Shown here: positions 17,712-26,209 of the stretch, one piece after another
Layout of the letters: each line of letters starts with the position of its first letter
How positions within the stretch are numbered: the first letter of the stretch is position 1
Assembly (NCBI GenBank): GCA_029560805.1
Contig: JAKQKE010000006.1
Coordinates: forward strand, 1 to 36,631
DNA from: Spirochaetota bacterium
GTDB lineage: Bacteria > Spirochaetota > Spirochaetia > Treponematales > UBA12059
Direction of reading: 5' to 3'
DNA: 36,631 nucleotides
Notes under the pieces: model-generated
Database searches by the model: none
The model's input: the letters and a program-made list of their open reading frames with translations, nothing else
What the model was told of the DNA's origin: nothing
Position numbers and translations under genes: made by a program

Positions 17712-18004
17712 CGAGGATAGAGATCATAGCCAACCGCTCGGTCCAGGACGACGTCGTCGACGGGCTCGAGTCCGCCATCGACGGCTTCTACTATACGGTG
17801 GTGCCCGTGGTCCATGGGCGCGGCCGCGAGGCGAGGATGCTCGGCACCGCCACCTGGCCCGAGGAGAATTTCATGCTGATAGCCTATATAGACGACGGCC
17901 AGGCCGAGGTCGCGAGAGCCGTCGTCGCCAAGGTCAAGGCGCGCTTCCCGACCGAGGGCCTCAAGCTCTTCGCCGTCGGGGGCGCCTCGTCGCTCGGCTC
18001 GTAG
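17708..18004 (+). CDS. Small PII-like protein linked to RND pump (DUF3240-like)
   Basis: 98 aa, no signal peptide or membrane segment. The pattern of a ferredoxin-like beta-alpha-beta fold is visible: RIEIIANRSVQDDVVDGLES, then YTVVPVVHGRGREARMLG, NFMLIAYIDDGQAEVARAVV and GLKLFAVGGAS. This resembles PII-like and DUF3240 proteins, the latter known next to heavy-metal RND pumps; family assignment is by recollection of fold and context, not by search. Its ATG overlaps the RND stop codon by 4 nt, so it is the last gene of the efflux operon and probably senses or modulates pump state in the cytoplasm. The T-loop of true PII is too short here for uridylylation. Confidence 0.6.
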   Translation: MTRIEIIANRSVQDDVVDGLESAIDGFYYTVVPVVHGRGREARMLGTATWPEENFMLIAYIDDGQAEVARAVVAKVKARFPTEGLKLFAVGGASSLGS

Positions 18005-18034
18005 TACGGTCCGGCGCGCCGGTCGGACGGTTCG

Positions 18035-18052
18035 GGAGCCGAGCGAGGCTCC
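18035..18052 (+). other. Hairpin after the efflux operon
   Basis: Perfect 6-bp stem with a 6-base loop (GGAGCC/GGCTCC), 30 bp after the PII-like stop. No T-run follows, so it is not itself a good terminator; it may protect the 3' end of the mRNA. Confidence 0.35.
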
Positions 18053-18091
18053 GGATTCCTCCTTGAGCCCGGCGGGCGCGTCGATCCCATA

Positions 18092-18142
18092 CTATAAAAA
18101 CGGGCCGCCCCGGCTAGCCGGGGCGGCCCTTCTCCTTTTTTA
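18092..18142. terminator. Bidirectional intrinsic terminator
   Basis: A 13-bp perfect stem (18102-18114 with 18117-18129, core GGGCCGCCCCGGC) has a T-rich tail on the plus side (ttctcctttttt) and an A-run on the other side (tataaaaa, a U-tract when read leftward). It separates the convergent efflux operon and gdhA and should terminate both. Loop length of two bases means the innermost pairs probably open. Confidence 0.9.
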
Positions 18143-18169
18143 GGAACCGATCGGGAAACTACCCGAGGA

Positions 18170-19516
18170 TCACACGAGGCCCTGGGCGATCATCGCGTCG
18201 GCTACCTTCTTGAAGCCGGCGATGTTCGCGCCCACGACGTAGTTGCCGTCGGCGCCGAATTCCTTGGCCGCCTCGAGGCAGGTATTGTGGATGTTGACCA
18301 TGATGGCATGCAGCCTCTGGTCGACTTCCTCGGCCGTCCAGGCGAGGCGCATCGAGTTCTGGCTCATCTCGAGGCCGGAGGTGGCGACGCCGCCGGCGTT
18401 CGCTGCCTTGCCCGGGCCGAAGGGGATCTTCTTCTCGACGAAGAGCTTCCAGGCCTCGGGGGTGCAGCCCATGTTCGAGACCTCGACGACGTACTTGACG
18501 CCATTCTTGACGAGCATCTGGGCGTCGTCGCCTGACATCTCGTTCTGGATGGCGCAGCACATGGCGATGTCGACCTTCTGCTCCCAGGGCCTCTTGCCGG
18601 CGAAGAACTTGGCGTTCGGGAACTTCTTGGCGTAGGTCTCGCAGGAGTTGCGGTTGATGACGAGCATTTCCTCGAGGTACTTGTGCTTCTCGGCGGTGGA
18701 GATGCCGTCGGGATCGTAGATGTAGCCGTCCGGGCCGGAGATCGTGACGACCTTAGCGCCGAGCTCGCTGGCCTTGATGCAGGTGCCCCAGGAGACGTTG
18801 CCGAAGCCGGAGACGGAGACGGTCTTGCCCTTGAGCGTGTCGCCCTTGGCCTTGAGCATCTCGTTCAGGAAGTACACGGCGCCGAAGCCGGTAGCCTCGG
18901 GGCGGATCAGCGAGCCGCCGAAAGACAGGCCCTTGCCGGTCAGCACGCCGGTGAACTCGTCGCTCAGGCGCTTGTACTGGCCGAACATGTAGCCGACCTC
19001 GCGGCCGCCCACGCCGATGTCGCCAGCGGGCACGTCGGTATCGGGGCCGACATACTTCTGAAGCTCGGTCATGAAGCTCTGGCAGAAGCGCATGATCTCG
19101 TTGTCGCTCTTGCCGTTCGGGTCGAAGTCGGCGCCGCCCTTGCCGCCGCCCATCGGGAGGCTCGTGAGGCTGTTCTTGAAGGTCTGCTCGAAGCCGAGGA
19201 ACTTGAGGGTGGAGAGCGTCACCTTCGGGTGGAAGCGGATACCGCCCTTGTACGGGCCGATGGCGCTGTTGAACTGAACGCGATAGCCGCGATTGACGAT
19301 GTACTCGCCCTTGTCGTTCATCCAGGGCACCCTGAACATGATGGTGCGCTCGGGCTCGACGATGCGCTCGAGGATGCGCTGGGCCTTGTACTTGGGGTTC
19401 TTCTCGATAAGCGGCTCGATCGACTCGAGGACTTCCTCGGCGGCCTGAAGGAACTCGGTCTCCCACGGCGCGCGGGCTTTGAGGCCATCGAGGACCTCGC
19501 GGATATAAGCGTTCAT
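18170..19516 (-). CDS. gdhA: Glutamate dehydrogenase (hexameric, NADP-type)
   Basis: 448 aa, the length of family I hexameric GDH. It makes glutamate from 2-oxoglutarate and ammonium using NAD(P)H. Seen: substrate-site region FNSAIGPYKGGIRFHPKVTL (K90), catalytic region PMGGGKGGADFDPNGKSD (K126), VGGREVGYMFGQYKRL and the Rossmann loop VSGFGNVSWGTCIKASELGA. NADP preference follows the family, not a residue I can prove. Start ATG at 19516 has AAAGGAGGGCGA directly before it; a 20-codon upstream extension runs into the 5' leader and is rejected. Monocistronic: own promoter at 19610-19582 and terminator on the other side. Confidence 0.97.
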   Translation of the reverse strand: MNAYIREVLDGLKARAPWETEFLQAAEEVLESIEPLIEKNPKYKAQRILERIVEPERTIMFRVPWMNDKGEYIVNRGYRVQFNSAIGPYKGGIRFHPKVTLSTLKFLGFEQTFKNSLTSLPMGGGKGGADFDPNGKSDNEIMRFCQSFMTELQKYVGPDTDVPAGDIGVGGREVGYMFGQYKRLSDEFTGVLTGKGLSFGGSLIRPEATGFGAVYFLNEMLKAKGDTLKGKTVSVSGFGNVSWGTCIKASELGAKVVTISGPDGYIYDPDGISTAEKHKYLEEMLVINRNSCETYAKKFPNAKFFAGKRPWEQKVDIAMCCAIQNEMSGDDAQMLVKNGVKYVVEVSNMGCTPEAWKLFVEKKIPFGPGKAANAGGVATSGLEMSQNSMRLAWTAEEVDQRLHAIMVNIHNTCLEAAKEFGADGNYVVGANIAGFKKVADAMIAQGLV

Positions 19517-19581
19517 TCGCCCTCCTTTAATAGAGCTGACAGACACGATGCTCGGTACGGACACTGGTCCGTCCATGGAAC

Positions 19582-19610
19582 ATTGTACACATTCGGCGGA
19601 GTCTATGCAA
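19582..19610 (-). promoter_or_regulatory. Predicted sigma-70 promoter of gdhA
   Basis: Minus strand: -35 TTGCAT at 19610-19605, 17-base spacer, -10 TACAAT at 19587-19582; predicted leader about 60 nt. The 19611-19670 stretch just upstream is markedly AT-rich, as UP elements or regulator sites often are. Confidence 0.7.
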
Positions 19611-19733
19611 GACGTTTTTCGATTATTGATAGCGGTATTTCATATATCAAAATCACTATCGACGGTACACCACGACCGGGCAAGCGCCGCGAGTCGTGGC
19701 AGATGGGTACAACGCTACGGAGGAGGGCGGGCG
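19611..19733. other. AT-rich intergenic stretch between TPR gene and gdhA promoter
   Basis: Contains AT-rich DNA at 19614-19660 and, on the minus strand just after the TPR stop, an inverted repeat CCACGAC/GTCGTGG with a 16-base loop and no T-run. No clear terminator for the TPR operon was seen. Confidence 0.4.
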
Positions 19734-21770
19734 TTAGTAGAGGCTACGCACCCGCTCGAACAGGGCGCTCCAGACGTACGACGCCTTGGCAGCCGAGGCC
19801 TCTCCGCCTGAGTCCTGAGCGGCCTCCGGCTTCGGCTTTGGCGGCTCTCGCAGCGCCACATCGCGCGGGTTGACGCGGTCGAAGAACCCCACCCGCTCGA
19901 GCTTACCCTCGAACAGCTCGTCGTCGACCCGCGAGGCGACCACGCGCGCCACGACGTCCGAGTCCTTCCAGGCCAAGCCGCCGCCGTCGGGCTCGATGGC
20001 TACGGCTCCGCGCTTGACGAGGATGAAGGCGTCGCCGACGGCCACGCCGTCGACCCGGCCCAGCCCGACGAGGGCCAGGTCGCCGCGACGCTCGAGCAGG
20101 GAGCCGCGCGTCGGCAGGGCCTCGCGTATGCCCTGGACGACCCGGGCGGTCGATAGGGCCACACGGTCGTTACCGGAGCGAGGCGCGTCGACACGGGCGG
20201 CCAAGGCCCCCGTCCTCGCCGCCCGTAGCTCGGCCGACACGAGGATATCGCGCTCCGTCTCCGCGACGCGCACGAGCACGAACCATTCGGCGCCCGACTC
20301 CCTGGCCAGGGCGAACGCGTCGGCGAAGCCGGAGACCCTCGCCACGCCGCGATCCGGCGCCAGGCCCGGCTCGAAGGCGAGCGAGTCGCGGAGGTAGCGC
20401 GCCACGACCAGGTCGCCGCCCGCGTGGTACGTGGAGGCGTCGGGGGCGACCGAGAAGACGACGAGGCGGTACGGATCGGTCCGCGCGCCGAGGCCGACGC
20501 TCCAGTCCCGGCCGACCGACCCGGCGAGCAGGCTGTCGTAGATCTCGATCGCCTCGGACAAGGCCCGGTCGGACTTGCCGAGGTCGTCGAGGAAGCGCAG
20601 CTCGGCCAGGTAGGACGAAGGCAGGCCGGAACCGCGGAGCAGCTCGGCGTAGCGCCTGCGGCCAGGATTGGCGTAGGGATCGACGAGGAGGCCGCGCCGG
20701 TACTCGGCGATGGCCTTCTGGTAGAGTAGCCGCCGCTCGAATTCGGCCGCCCGGGAGAAGCGCCAGGCCGCCAGGGCGGAGCGCGACGGATCCTCGAAGC
20801 CGGTACCCTCGATGACCAGGTTCTCGAGCGCTATCCTGGCCAGCTCGTCCTCGGGACGCAGGGCCGCGAGCGTCGACAGCGCGTACTCGGCCTCGGCGCG
20901 CCTTCCGGCCGCCTGCTCGACCAGGCCGAGCAGGAACCAGGCTCGGGCGTCGCTCCGGTCGAGGGCGATGGAACCCTCGAGCACCTCGCGAGCCTCGGCC
21001 AGCTCGCCGCGTTCGTAGTACAGCTCGGCGAGCAGACGGCGGGCCCCGGCGTGGCCCGGGCGCTCCCGGACCGCCTGGCTTGCCAGCCTGGCCGCCTCGG
21101 CCAGATCGCCCCGCTCGTAGTACAACTCGGCCGCCGCGTACGAGGCGTCGGGGTCGCCGGCCGTCCAGCGCAGCGCCTCGGCGAGGTAGGCCGAGGCCTC
21201 CTCGACGCGCCCCTCGGCCTTGGCTATGAGCGCCAGGGACAGGAGGGCCCGCGGGTCGCGCGGGGCGGTCTTGAGCGACGAGGCGAGCCTGGCCCTGGCG
21301 TCGCCGGGCCGGCCGCCCCTCAGGTCGAGCAGGGCCAGGCCGAAGCGGGCGTCGCGGTCGTTCGGCAACCGGGCGAGGGCCTCGTCGAGCAGGGCGCGGG
21401 CCTCGGCCAGCTTGCCCTGCCCGATGCGCGAGAACGCCTCCAGGGTGACCAGGGACGGCGAGCGCGGCCCGTACTTGTAAGCCTCGGCGATGAAGGATAC
21501 CGCGCGCTCGTACTCGCCCAGCTCGTATTGGCAACGGGCCAGCATGGCCCACGCGTCGGCGTAGGCGGGGTTGGCGGCGACGGCCGCCATGAACGCGTCG
21601 ACGGCGCGGTAGGTAGCGCCGGACGCCAGCAACTCCACGCCGGCCTCGTAGCGTTCGCGCGCCGAGACGGGCTTGGCCGCCTGGGCGGAGACCGGGGGAG
21701 CGCCCGCGACGACCAGCGCGATGGCGGCGAGCGCCACCGCGGTTCCGAAGCGCCGCGCCGGCCGCGTCAT
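19734..21770 (-). CDS. Exported TPR-repeat protein
   Basis: 678 aa. Signal peptide at residues 1-30 (ending PPVSAQA). Residues about 37-340 are a run of TPR units (for example ANPAYADAWAMLARCQYELG, ERPGHAGARRLLAELYYERG, SIALDRSDARAWFLLGLVEQ). The C-terminal part (about 420-630) is a mixed alpha/beta region (GVARVSGFADAFALARESGA, DGVAVGDAFILVKRGAVAI) that resembles FlgT/CsgG-like or OM-associated domains only loosely; I do not assign it. It is the last gene of the phoH-HD-ybeY-tlyC string and its ATG overlaps the tlyC stop (ATGA). A role as periplasmic scaffold or envelope assembly factor is inference. Confidence 0.85.
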   Translation of the reverse strand: MTRPARRFGTAVALAAIALVVAGAPPVSAQAAKPVSARERYEAGVELLASGATYRAVDAFMAAVAANPAYADAWAMLARCQYELGEYERAVSFIAEAYKYGPRSPSLVTLEAFSRIGQGKLAEARALLDEALARLPNDRDARFGLALLDLRGGRPGDARARLASSLKTAPRDPRALLSLALIAKAEGRVEEASAYLAEALRWTAGDPDASYAAAELYYERGDLAEAARLASQAVRERPGHAGARRLLAELYYERGELAEAREVLEGSIALDRSDARAWFLLGLVEQAAGRRAEAEYALSTLAALRPEDELARIALENLVIEGTGFEDPSRSALAAWRFSRAAEFERRLLYQKAIAEYRRGLLVDPYANPGRRRYAELLRGSGLPSSYLAELRFLDDLGKSDRALSEAIEIYDSLLAGSVGRDWSVGLGARTDPYRLVVFSVAPDASTYHAGGDLVVARYLRDSLAFEPGLAPDRGVARVSGFADAFALARESGAEWFVLVRVAETERDILVSAELRAARTGALAARVDAPRSGNDRVALSTARVVQGIREALPTRGSLLERRGDLALVGLGRVDGVAVGDAFILVKRGAVAIEPDGGGLAWKDSDVVARVVASRVDDELFEGKLERVGFFDRVNPRDVALREPPKPKPEAAQDSGGEASAAKASYVWSALFERVRSLY

Positions 21771-22558
21771 GCGTCCTCTACGTCGCCCGGCCGCCTGAGT
21801 ATCTTGACGGCGCCGATCTTATGGCCGTCCATCTCCTGGACGACGAAGTCGAACGTGCGCCAGGACACCTTCTCGTAGCGGGCGGGAATCTTGCCGAACA
21901 GGTCGAAGACGAAGCCGCCGAGCGTATCGAAACCCTCGACGGGCAGGCCGAGCCCGGTCTCCTCGTTCAGATCCTCGAGATTGACGCGCGCGTCGCACAG
22001 CCAGGCCGCGTCGCCTATGGCGACGATATCCTCCCGCTCGTTATCGAACTCGTCCTGGATATCGCCGACGATCTCCTCGATGATATCCTCCATGCAGACG
22101 ATGCCCGACACGCCGCCATACTCGTCGATGGCTATGGCTATATGCACGTGCCGGCGCTTGAATTCCCGGAGCAGGGAGTCGATGCGCTTCGACTCGGGCA
22201 CGAAGAAGGGCTTGCGTATCATCGCGGCCAGGTCGATCTCCTCGCCCTTGGCAATGGCGAGCAGCAGGTCCTTGACGTACAGCACCCCGACGACGTCGTC
22301 GATGGTCTCGTTGTAGACGGGTATCCTCGAGTGCCCGCAGGTGGTCACCGTCTCGAGAAGCTCGTCGCGCGGCGCGTCGATGGCGATGAACACCGTGTCG
22401 ATCCTGGGCACCATCACTTCCTTGACCGTGGTCTCGGACAGCTCCTGGATGCCGCGTATCATGTCCTGGCGCTCCGAACTCACCTCGTCGGCCTCGTCGC
22501 CGTCGGGCCTGGAGCGGAAGGCCCTCCTCAAGCCGCTCAAGAAACCGCTCGTCTTCAA
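21767..22558 (-). CDS. tlyC: CBS-domain protein, TlyC/CorC family
   Basis: 263 aa, cytoplasmic, lacking the N-terminal DUF21 membrane domain of larger family members. Two CBS motifs (about residues 45-100, VKEVMVPRIDTVFIAIDAPR and SRIPVYNETIDDVVGVLYVK; about 110-165, HVHIAIAIDEYGGVSGIVCM) are followed by the CorC/HlyC C-terminal domain (DARVNLEDLNEETGLGLPVE, DTLGGFVFDLFGKIPARYE). The family is linked to Mg2+/Co2+ handling; the name haemolysin C is historical. The start is a TTG at 22558 overlapping the ybeY stop, with GGAGG ten bases upstream, so translation depends on coupling to ybeY. Confidence 0.9.
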   Translation of the reverse strand: MKTSGFLSGLRRAFRSRPDGDEADEVSSERQDMIRGIQELSETTVKEVMVPRIDTVFIAIDAPRDELLETVTTCGHSRIPVYNETIDDVVGVLYVKDLLLAIAKGEEIDLAAMIRKPFFVPESKRIDSLLREFKRRHVHIAIAIDEYGGVSGIVCMEDIIEEIVGDIQDEFDNEREDIVAIGDAAWLCDARVNLEDLNEETGLGLPVEGFDTLGGFVFDLFGKIPARYEKVSWRTFDFVVQEMDGHKIGAVKILRRPGDVEDA

Positions 22559-23007
22559 AATATCGTTTCCTCCGCTAACGTCGATAGGAGCGCCTCCTGC
22601 CTGGCGAGCATCGGCTCGTCGGGCTCGTTCGTGCCGTGGTCCATGCCGGACAGGTGCAGGACACCGTGCGCGATGAGGCGCTTAAGCTCCTCGTCGCGCG
22701 TGGCGCCGTACTCGGCGGCGTTACGCTCCATGACGCCCAGACATATTACCACATCTCCGGCGATATAGCGACGGCCGTTTTCGCCGTCGCGCCACTCGCC
22801 GAGCGAGAACGACAGCACGTCGGTCGGGCCGTCCTTGCCGCGGTACTCGGCGTTCAGGCCGGCCATGAAGGCCTCGCCGCAGAAATAGAGCGACAGGTCC
22901 CAGTCCTCGAGCCCGAGCCCGTCCATCGCGCGGACGGCGAAGGCCGCGGCGCGCTCGAGCCAGGCCGGCTCCTCCATGTCGCGATAGTCGACGGCTACGG
23001 CGTTCAC
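22555..23007 (-). CDS. ybeY: Endoribonuclease YbeY (16S rRNA maturation)
   Basis: 150 aa single-domain metal-dependent RNase that takes part in 16S rRNA 3' processing and ribosome quality control. The signature H-x3-H-x5-H is complete: HGVLHLSGMDHG with H114, H118 and H124 as zinc ligands. Also typical are LNAEYRGKDGPTDVLSFSLG and GDVVICLGVMERNAAEYG. The start is a GTG at 23007 that overlaps the stop of the HD gene (GTGA) and has AAGGAG 7 bases before it. Neighbours phoH and rsgA also belong to ribosome/RNA biology, and ybeY-phoH linkage is common in bacteria. Confidence 0.96.
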   Translation of the reverse strand: MNAVAVDYRDMEEPAWLERAAAFAVRAMDGLGLEDWDLSLYFCGEAFMAGLNAEYRGKDGPTDVLSFSLGEWRDGENGRRYIAGDVVICLGVMERNAAEYGATRDEELKRLIAHGVLHLSGMDHGTNEPDEPMLARQEALLSTLAEETIF

Positions 23008-25205
23008 CCCTGCTCCTTGGTCTTCGGATACTCTATCCTCGAGTGGAAGTGCCCGGACAGCACCCGCACGAACGAGTTCATGATCAGCTCGAGGTCCCTG
23101 AAGGTCAGCGCCGACATGGACAGCTGGCCGTTCCCGAAGCGGTCCATCACGAGCTCCTTGACGAACTGCTCGAGCCGCCCGATGGTCGGGCGCTTGAGCG
23201 TCCTCGAGGCCGCCTCGACGCAGTCGGCGAGCATCACGACGGCCGCCTCCTTGCTCGAGGGCAGCGGGCCCGGGTACCTATATTCCTCGGAGCTCGCCTC
23301 CATCGACTCCTTCTGCGCCTGGGCGAAGAAGTAGCTGATGAGCGAGGTGCCGTGGTGCTCCGCGATGATGGCCTTGACCGACTCGGGCAACCTGAGCGCG
23401 TCCGCCCGCTCGAGGCCGAACTTGACGTGCCCGCGCAGGACCGTGGCCGACAGCCGCGGGTTGATCTCGTCGTGCTTGTTGTAGCCCGACTGGTTCTCGA
23501 TGAAGTACTCGGGCTTCTCGATCTTGCCGATGTCGTGGTAGTACGCGCCGACCCTGGCCAGGAGCGCGTCGGCGCCTATCTCGCGGCAGGCCGACTCCGC
23601 CAGGTGGGCGACCGTCACCGAGTGGCTGTAGGTGCCCGGGGCCACCGACAGGAGTCGCTTGAGCGCCGGCGCGTTCAGGTCCGACAGCTCCTGGAGCCTG
23701 AAGACCGTCGGCGCGTTGAGCATATGCTCGAGCACCGGCAGGAACGACAGCGCGAGCACGCCGCAGAGGAAGCCGTTGACCGCCGACCAGAAGGCCGTGG
23801 ACAGGGCCGCCACCGCGCCGCGGTCCGCCAGCGCCGCCAGCGCGAAGCCAATGGCGAAGCGCGCGGCCGCCAGCTGCGAGCCCGCGCGCACCAGGTCGAT
23901 GCGCTTGTCGGCGCGCCTGACGAGCACGATACCGGCCAGTCCGGAGGCTATCGCCTGGGCCGGCACGAAGGCGTCGAGGCCGGTCACCAGCACGAGGCTG
24001 GAGCCGATGATCAGCGTGAACATCAGCGCGAAGCGTTCGCCTATCAGGATGGCGACCAGCATCGACACCAGGGCCGTCGGCAGGAAGGCGTCGATATGGG
24101 CCGCGAGAACGGGCGGCAGGAAGGCCGACAGGGCGCTCGACGCGACGAAATAGCCGACAGCCACGGCCAGGACGAACCAGTAGCTGGCGCCTTCGACCCG
24201 GATGCCGGTAGAGCCCCTGCCGAGCAGGGCGACCGACGCTACCCCGAGCGCCGCGAGCAGCAGGACGCCAGCCAGCGCGTACAGCGCGTCGAACTCCATC
24301 TCGGAGCCGCGCAGGGCGGCGAGCCGCTCGAGGTCCTCGGCCGTGACGATGAAGCCCTCCCGGATCACCTTGTCGCCCTTGGCGAGCTTGCGCATGACCG
24401 GCTCCACCCGCGCTCGGGCCGACTCGAGGCGCCGGAGGCTCTGCTCCGCGTCGAAGAAGGCGTTCTCCCTGGCGAACGCGACGGCGAGGTCGGCCGCGAG
24501 CGCGGACATCGTGGCCGACAGCTTGAGCGACTTGGCGATATCGAGGGCGGCGGCCTTGAGCCGACGAGTCGTCGTCGCCGACTCCAGCGGCACCTGTTCG
24601 TAGACCAGCGGACCGTCGGTCCAGCGGCGCAGCTCGACGCTCTCGGGATTGTATTGCTCGAGGCCCGAGTCCGGTATCGCGAACACGCCAGCGCCGAGGA
24701 GGGCGGTCAGCACCGCGCGGCCCTGGCTTATAGCGTTGGACGGGGCCGGATAGTTGGTCAGCCGCTCGGGCAGGTCCGTGGCGGCCAGATCGGGGAAGCG
24801 GCCGCGCAGCCGGAGCGCCAACTCCTCGCGGCCCTCTATCTCGCCGGCCAGGGAGGCGAAGCCGAGCCTGAAGGCCTCCAGCTCGGCCAGGGCCGCCCGG
24901 GTGGCGGCGTCGTCGAGCGAGAAGACCGCCGGCACGAGCCGGAGCTCGGCCTCGGTGCGTATCTTGGTCGCCCTGACGTCGATATAGACCACGTCGCGCT
25001 CGGCGACCACGTCGCGGTCGGCCACCTTGCCCGCCTCGAAGCCGCCCTTGCCGGCCGCGCCCGAGGCGGCGCCGAAGCCGATATAGGCGGCGACGCACAC
25101 GAGGGCCGCGACGGCTATCGCCCCGTAGCGGCGGACCATGGCGCGGTCGCTGAACGCGGCGCGCAGGCGGTCGAGCCGGCCGTAACTATCAGATCTCTGA
25201 CTCAT
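23004..25205 (-). CDS. 7TM receptor-type HD phosphohydrolase (PgpH-like)
   Basis: 733 aa. Predicted order: short cytoplasmic N-terminus, TM near residues 28-48, extracytoplasmic 7TMR-HDED-like region (about 50-290), a cluster of seven hydrophobic helices (about 308-495) and a cytoplasmic HD domain (about 510-690) with HSVTVAHLAESACREIGADA, YYHDIGKIEKPEYFIENQSG (H557, D558), GHVKFGLERADALRLPESVK and IIAEHHGTS. The characterised PgpH of this architecture hydrolyses cyclic di-AMP; that activity is inferred here. It overlaps phoH by 17 nt and ybeY by 4 nt. The conserved order phoH-HD-ybeY is widespread. Confidence 0.93.
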   Translation of the reverse strand: MSQRSDSYGRLDRLRAAFSDRAMVRRYGAIAVAALVCVAAYIGFGAASGAAGKGGFEAGKVADRDVVAERDVVYIDVRATKIRTEAELRLVPAVFSLDDAATRAALAELEAFRLGFASLAGEIEGREELALRLRGRFPDLAATDLPERLTNYPAPSNAISQGRAVLTALLGAGVFAIPDSGLEQYNPESVELRRWTDGPLVYEQVPLESATTTRRLKAAALDIAKSLKLSATMSALAADLAVAFARENAFFDAEQSLRRLESARARVEPVMRKLAKGDKVIREGFIVTAEDLERLAALRGSEMEFDALYALAGVLLLAALGVASVALLGRGSTGIRVEGASYWFVLAVAVGYFVASSALSAFLPPVLAAHIDAFLPTALVSMLVAILIGERFALMFTLIIGSSLVLVTGLDAFVPAQAIASGLAGIVLVRRADKRIDLVRAGSQLAAARFAIGFALAALADRGAVAALSTAFWSAVNGFLCGVLALSFLPVLEHMLNAPTVFRLQELSDLNAPALKRLLSVAPGTYSHSVTVAHLAESACREIGADALLARVGAYYHDIGKIEKPEYFIENQSGYNKHDEINPRLSATVLRGHVKFGLERADALRLPESVKAIIAEHHGTSLISYFFAQAQKESMEASSEEYRYPGPLPSSKEAAVVMLADCVEAASRTLKRPTIGRLEQFVKELVMDRFGNGQLSMSALTFRDLELIMNSFVRVLSGHFHSRIEYPKTKEQG

Positions 25206-26154
25206 AGGCGTCGATTATCTTCCTGACCAGGGGATTCCTGACCACGTCCCTGCCGTCGAGACGGCACACGAAGATGTCGTCGATGTCCGACAGCACCTTG
25301 AGCGCATGGACGAGCCCGGACTCCGATTTACGAGGCAGGTCTATCTGGGTCGCGTCGCCGGTCACCACGGCCACCGACCCCTCCCCGAGCCTCGTCAGGA
25401 ACATCTTCATCTGTTCCTTGGTGGTATTCTGCGCCTCGTCCAGGATGACGACGCAGTTATTGAGGCTCCGGCCGCGCATGTACGCGAGCGGGGCTATCTC
25501 TATGGTATGGTTATCCTCGAGCCGCTTGACCACGTCGTAGGGCACCAGGGCCTCCATCGCGTCGTACAGGGGCCGCAGGTAGGGGCTGATCTTCTGCCCC
25601 AGGTCGCCGGGCAGGAAGCCGAGGCTCTCGCCCGCCTCCACCACCGGCCGCGTCAGCACCAGCCGCCTGCGCGCCTTGGACAGCACCTCGCGCAGGGCCC
25701 AGGCCACCGCCAGGTAGGTCTTGCCCGTGCCGGCCGGACCGACCGCCACGCTTATGTCGTGGCTCGAGAGCCCGCGCAGGTACAGGGCCTGGTTGGCCGT
25801 GCGTGGGTAGACCTTGGAGAAGGCGCCGGGTACCTGGATCGCCGAGTCCTTGAAGGACGCGCCGGAGGGGGCCGCCTGGCCATCGGGCGTCAGGCTGGCG
25901 TGGATCGCGGTGATGAGCTCGGGAGAGGCCGGGAGGCCGTCGTCGATCGACGACAGGAGCTGTTCGATCACGGCCGCGAACAGCTCCCGGACGTCCGGAC
26001 GCGGCGACTCGAGCGAGATCTCGTTGCCGCGAACGAACACGGGCACCCCCAAGAGGCGCTCGAGCACGCGAAGGTTGTAATCGTTGACGCCGCAGACGTC
26101 GGCTAGGAGCCTCGTGTCGTCCAGGGCGATGCCTACGGCCGCTGTGGGAACCAC
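25189..26154 (-). CDS. phoH: PhoH-like P-loop ATPase
   Basis: 321 aa cytoplasmic ATPase of the PhoH (YbeZ) family, thought to act with YbeY in RNA metabolism. Walker A is GPAGTGKTY (K145), Walker B NNCVVILDEAQNTTKEQ, then VVTGDATQIDLPRKSESGL. A KH-like N-terminal region contains VRGNEISLESPRPDV. The start is a GTG at 26154 with AGGA about ten bases upstream; no ATG in frame gives a better match. Begins 55 bp after the lptD stop on the same strand. Confidence 0.95.
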   Translation of the reverse strand: MVPTAAVGIALDDTRLLADVCGVNDYNLRVLERLLGVPVFVRGNEISLESPRPDVRELFAAVIEQLLSSIDDGLPASPELITAIHASLTPDGQAAPSGASFKDSAIQVPGAFSKVYPRTANQALYLRGLSSHDISVAVGPAGTGKTYLAVAWALREVLSKARRRLVLTRPVVEAGESLGFLPGDLGQKISPYLRPLYDAMEALVPYDVVKRLEDNHTIEIAPLAYMRGRSLNNCVVILDEAQNTTKEQMKMFLTRLGEGSVAVVTGDATQIDLPRKSESGLVHALKVLSDIDDIFVCRLDGRDVVRNPLVRKIIDAYESEI

Positions 26155-26209
26155 GGTGTCCGATCCTAACCCCGCCGGGGGAAAAAATCAAGGAAGCCGG
26201 GCCCGCCTG

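Noticed and set aside
23043-25226. 727-codon open frame antisense to the HD phosphohydrolase
   Set aside because: Typical shadow frame of a high-GC gene; no hydrophobic or catalytic pattern, while the minus strand has a complete 7TM-HD protein.
26160-26209. Possible terminator between lptD and phoH
   Set aside because: A T6 run is present on the minus strand, but the GC-rich piece before it forms only a palindrome without room for a loop; same-strand spacing fits an operon.
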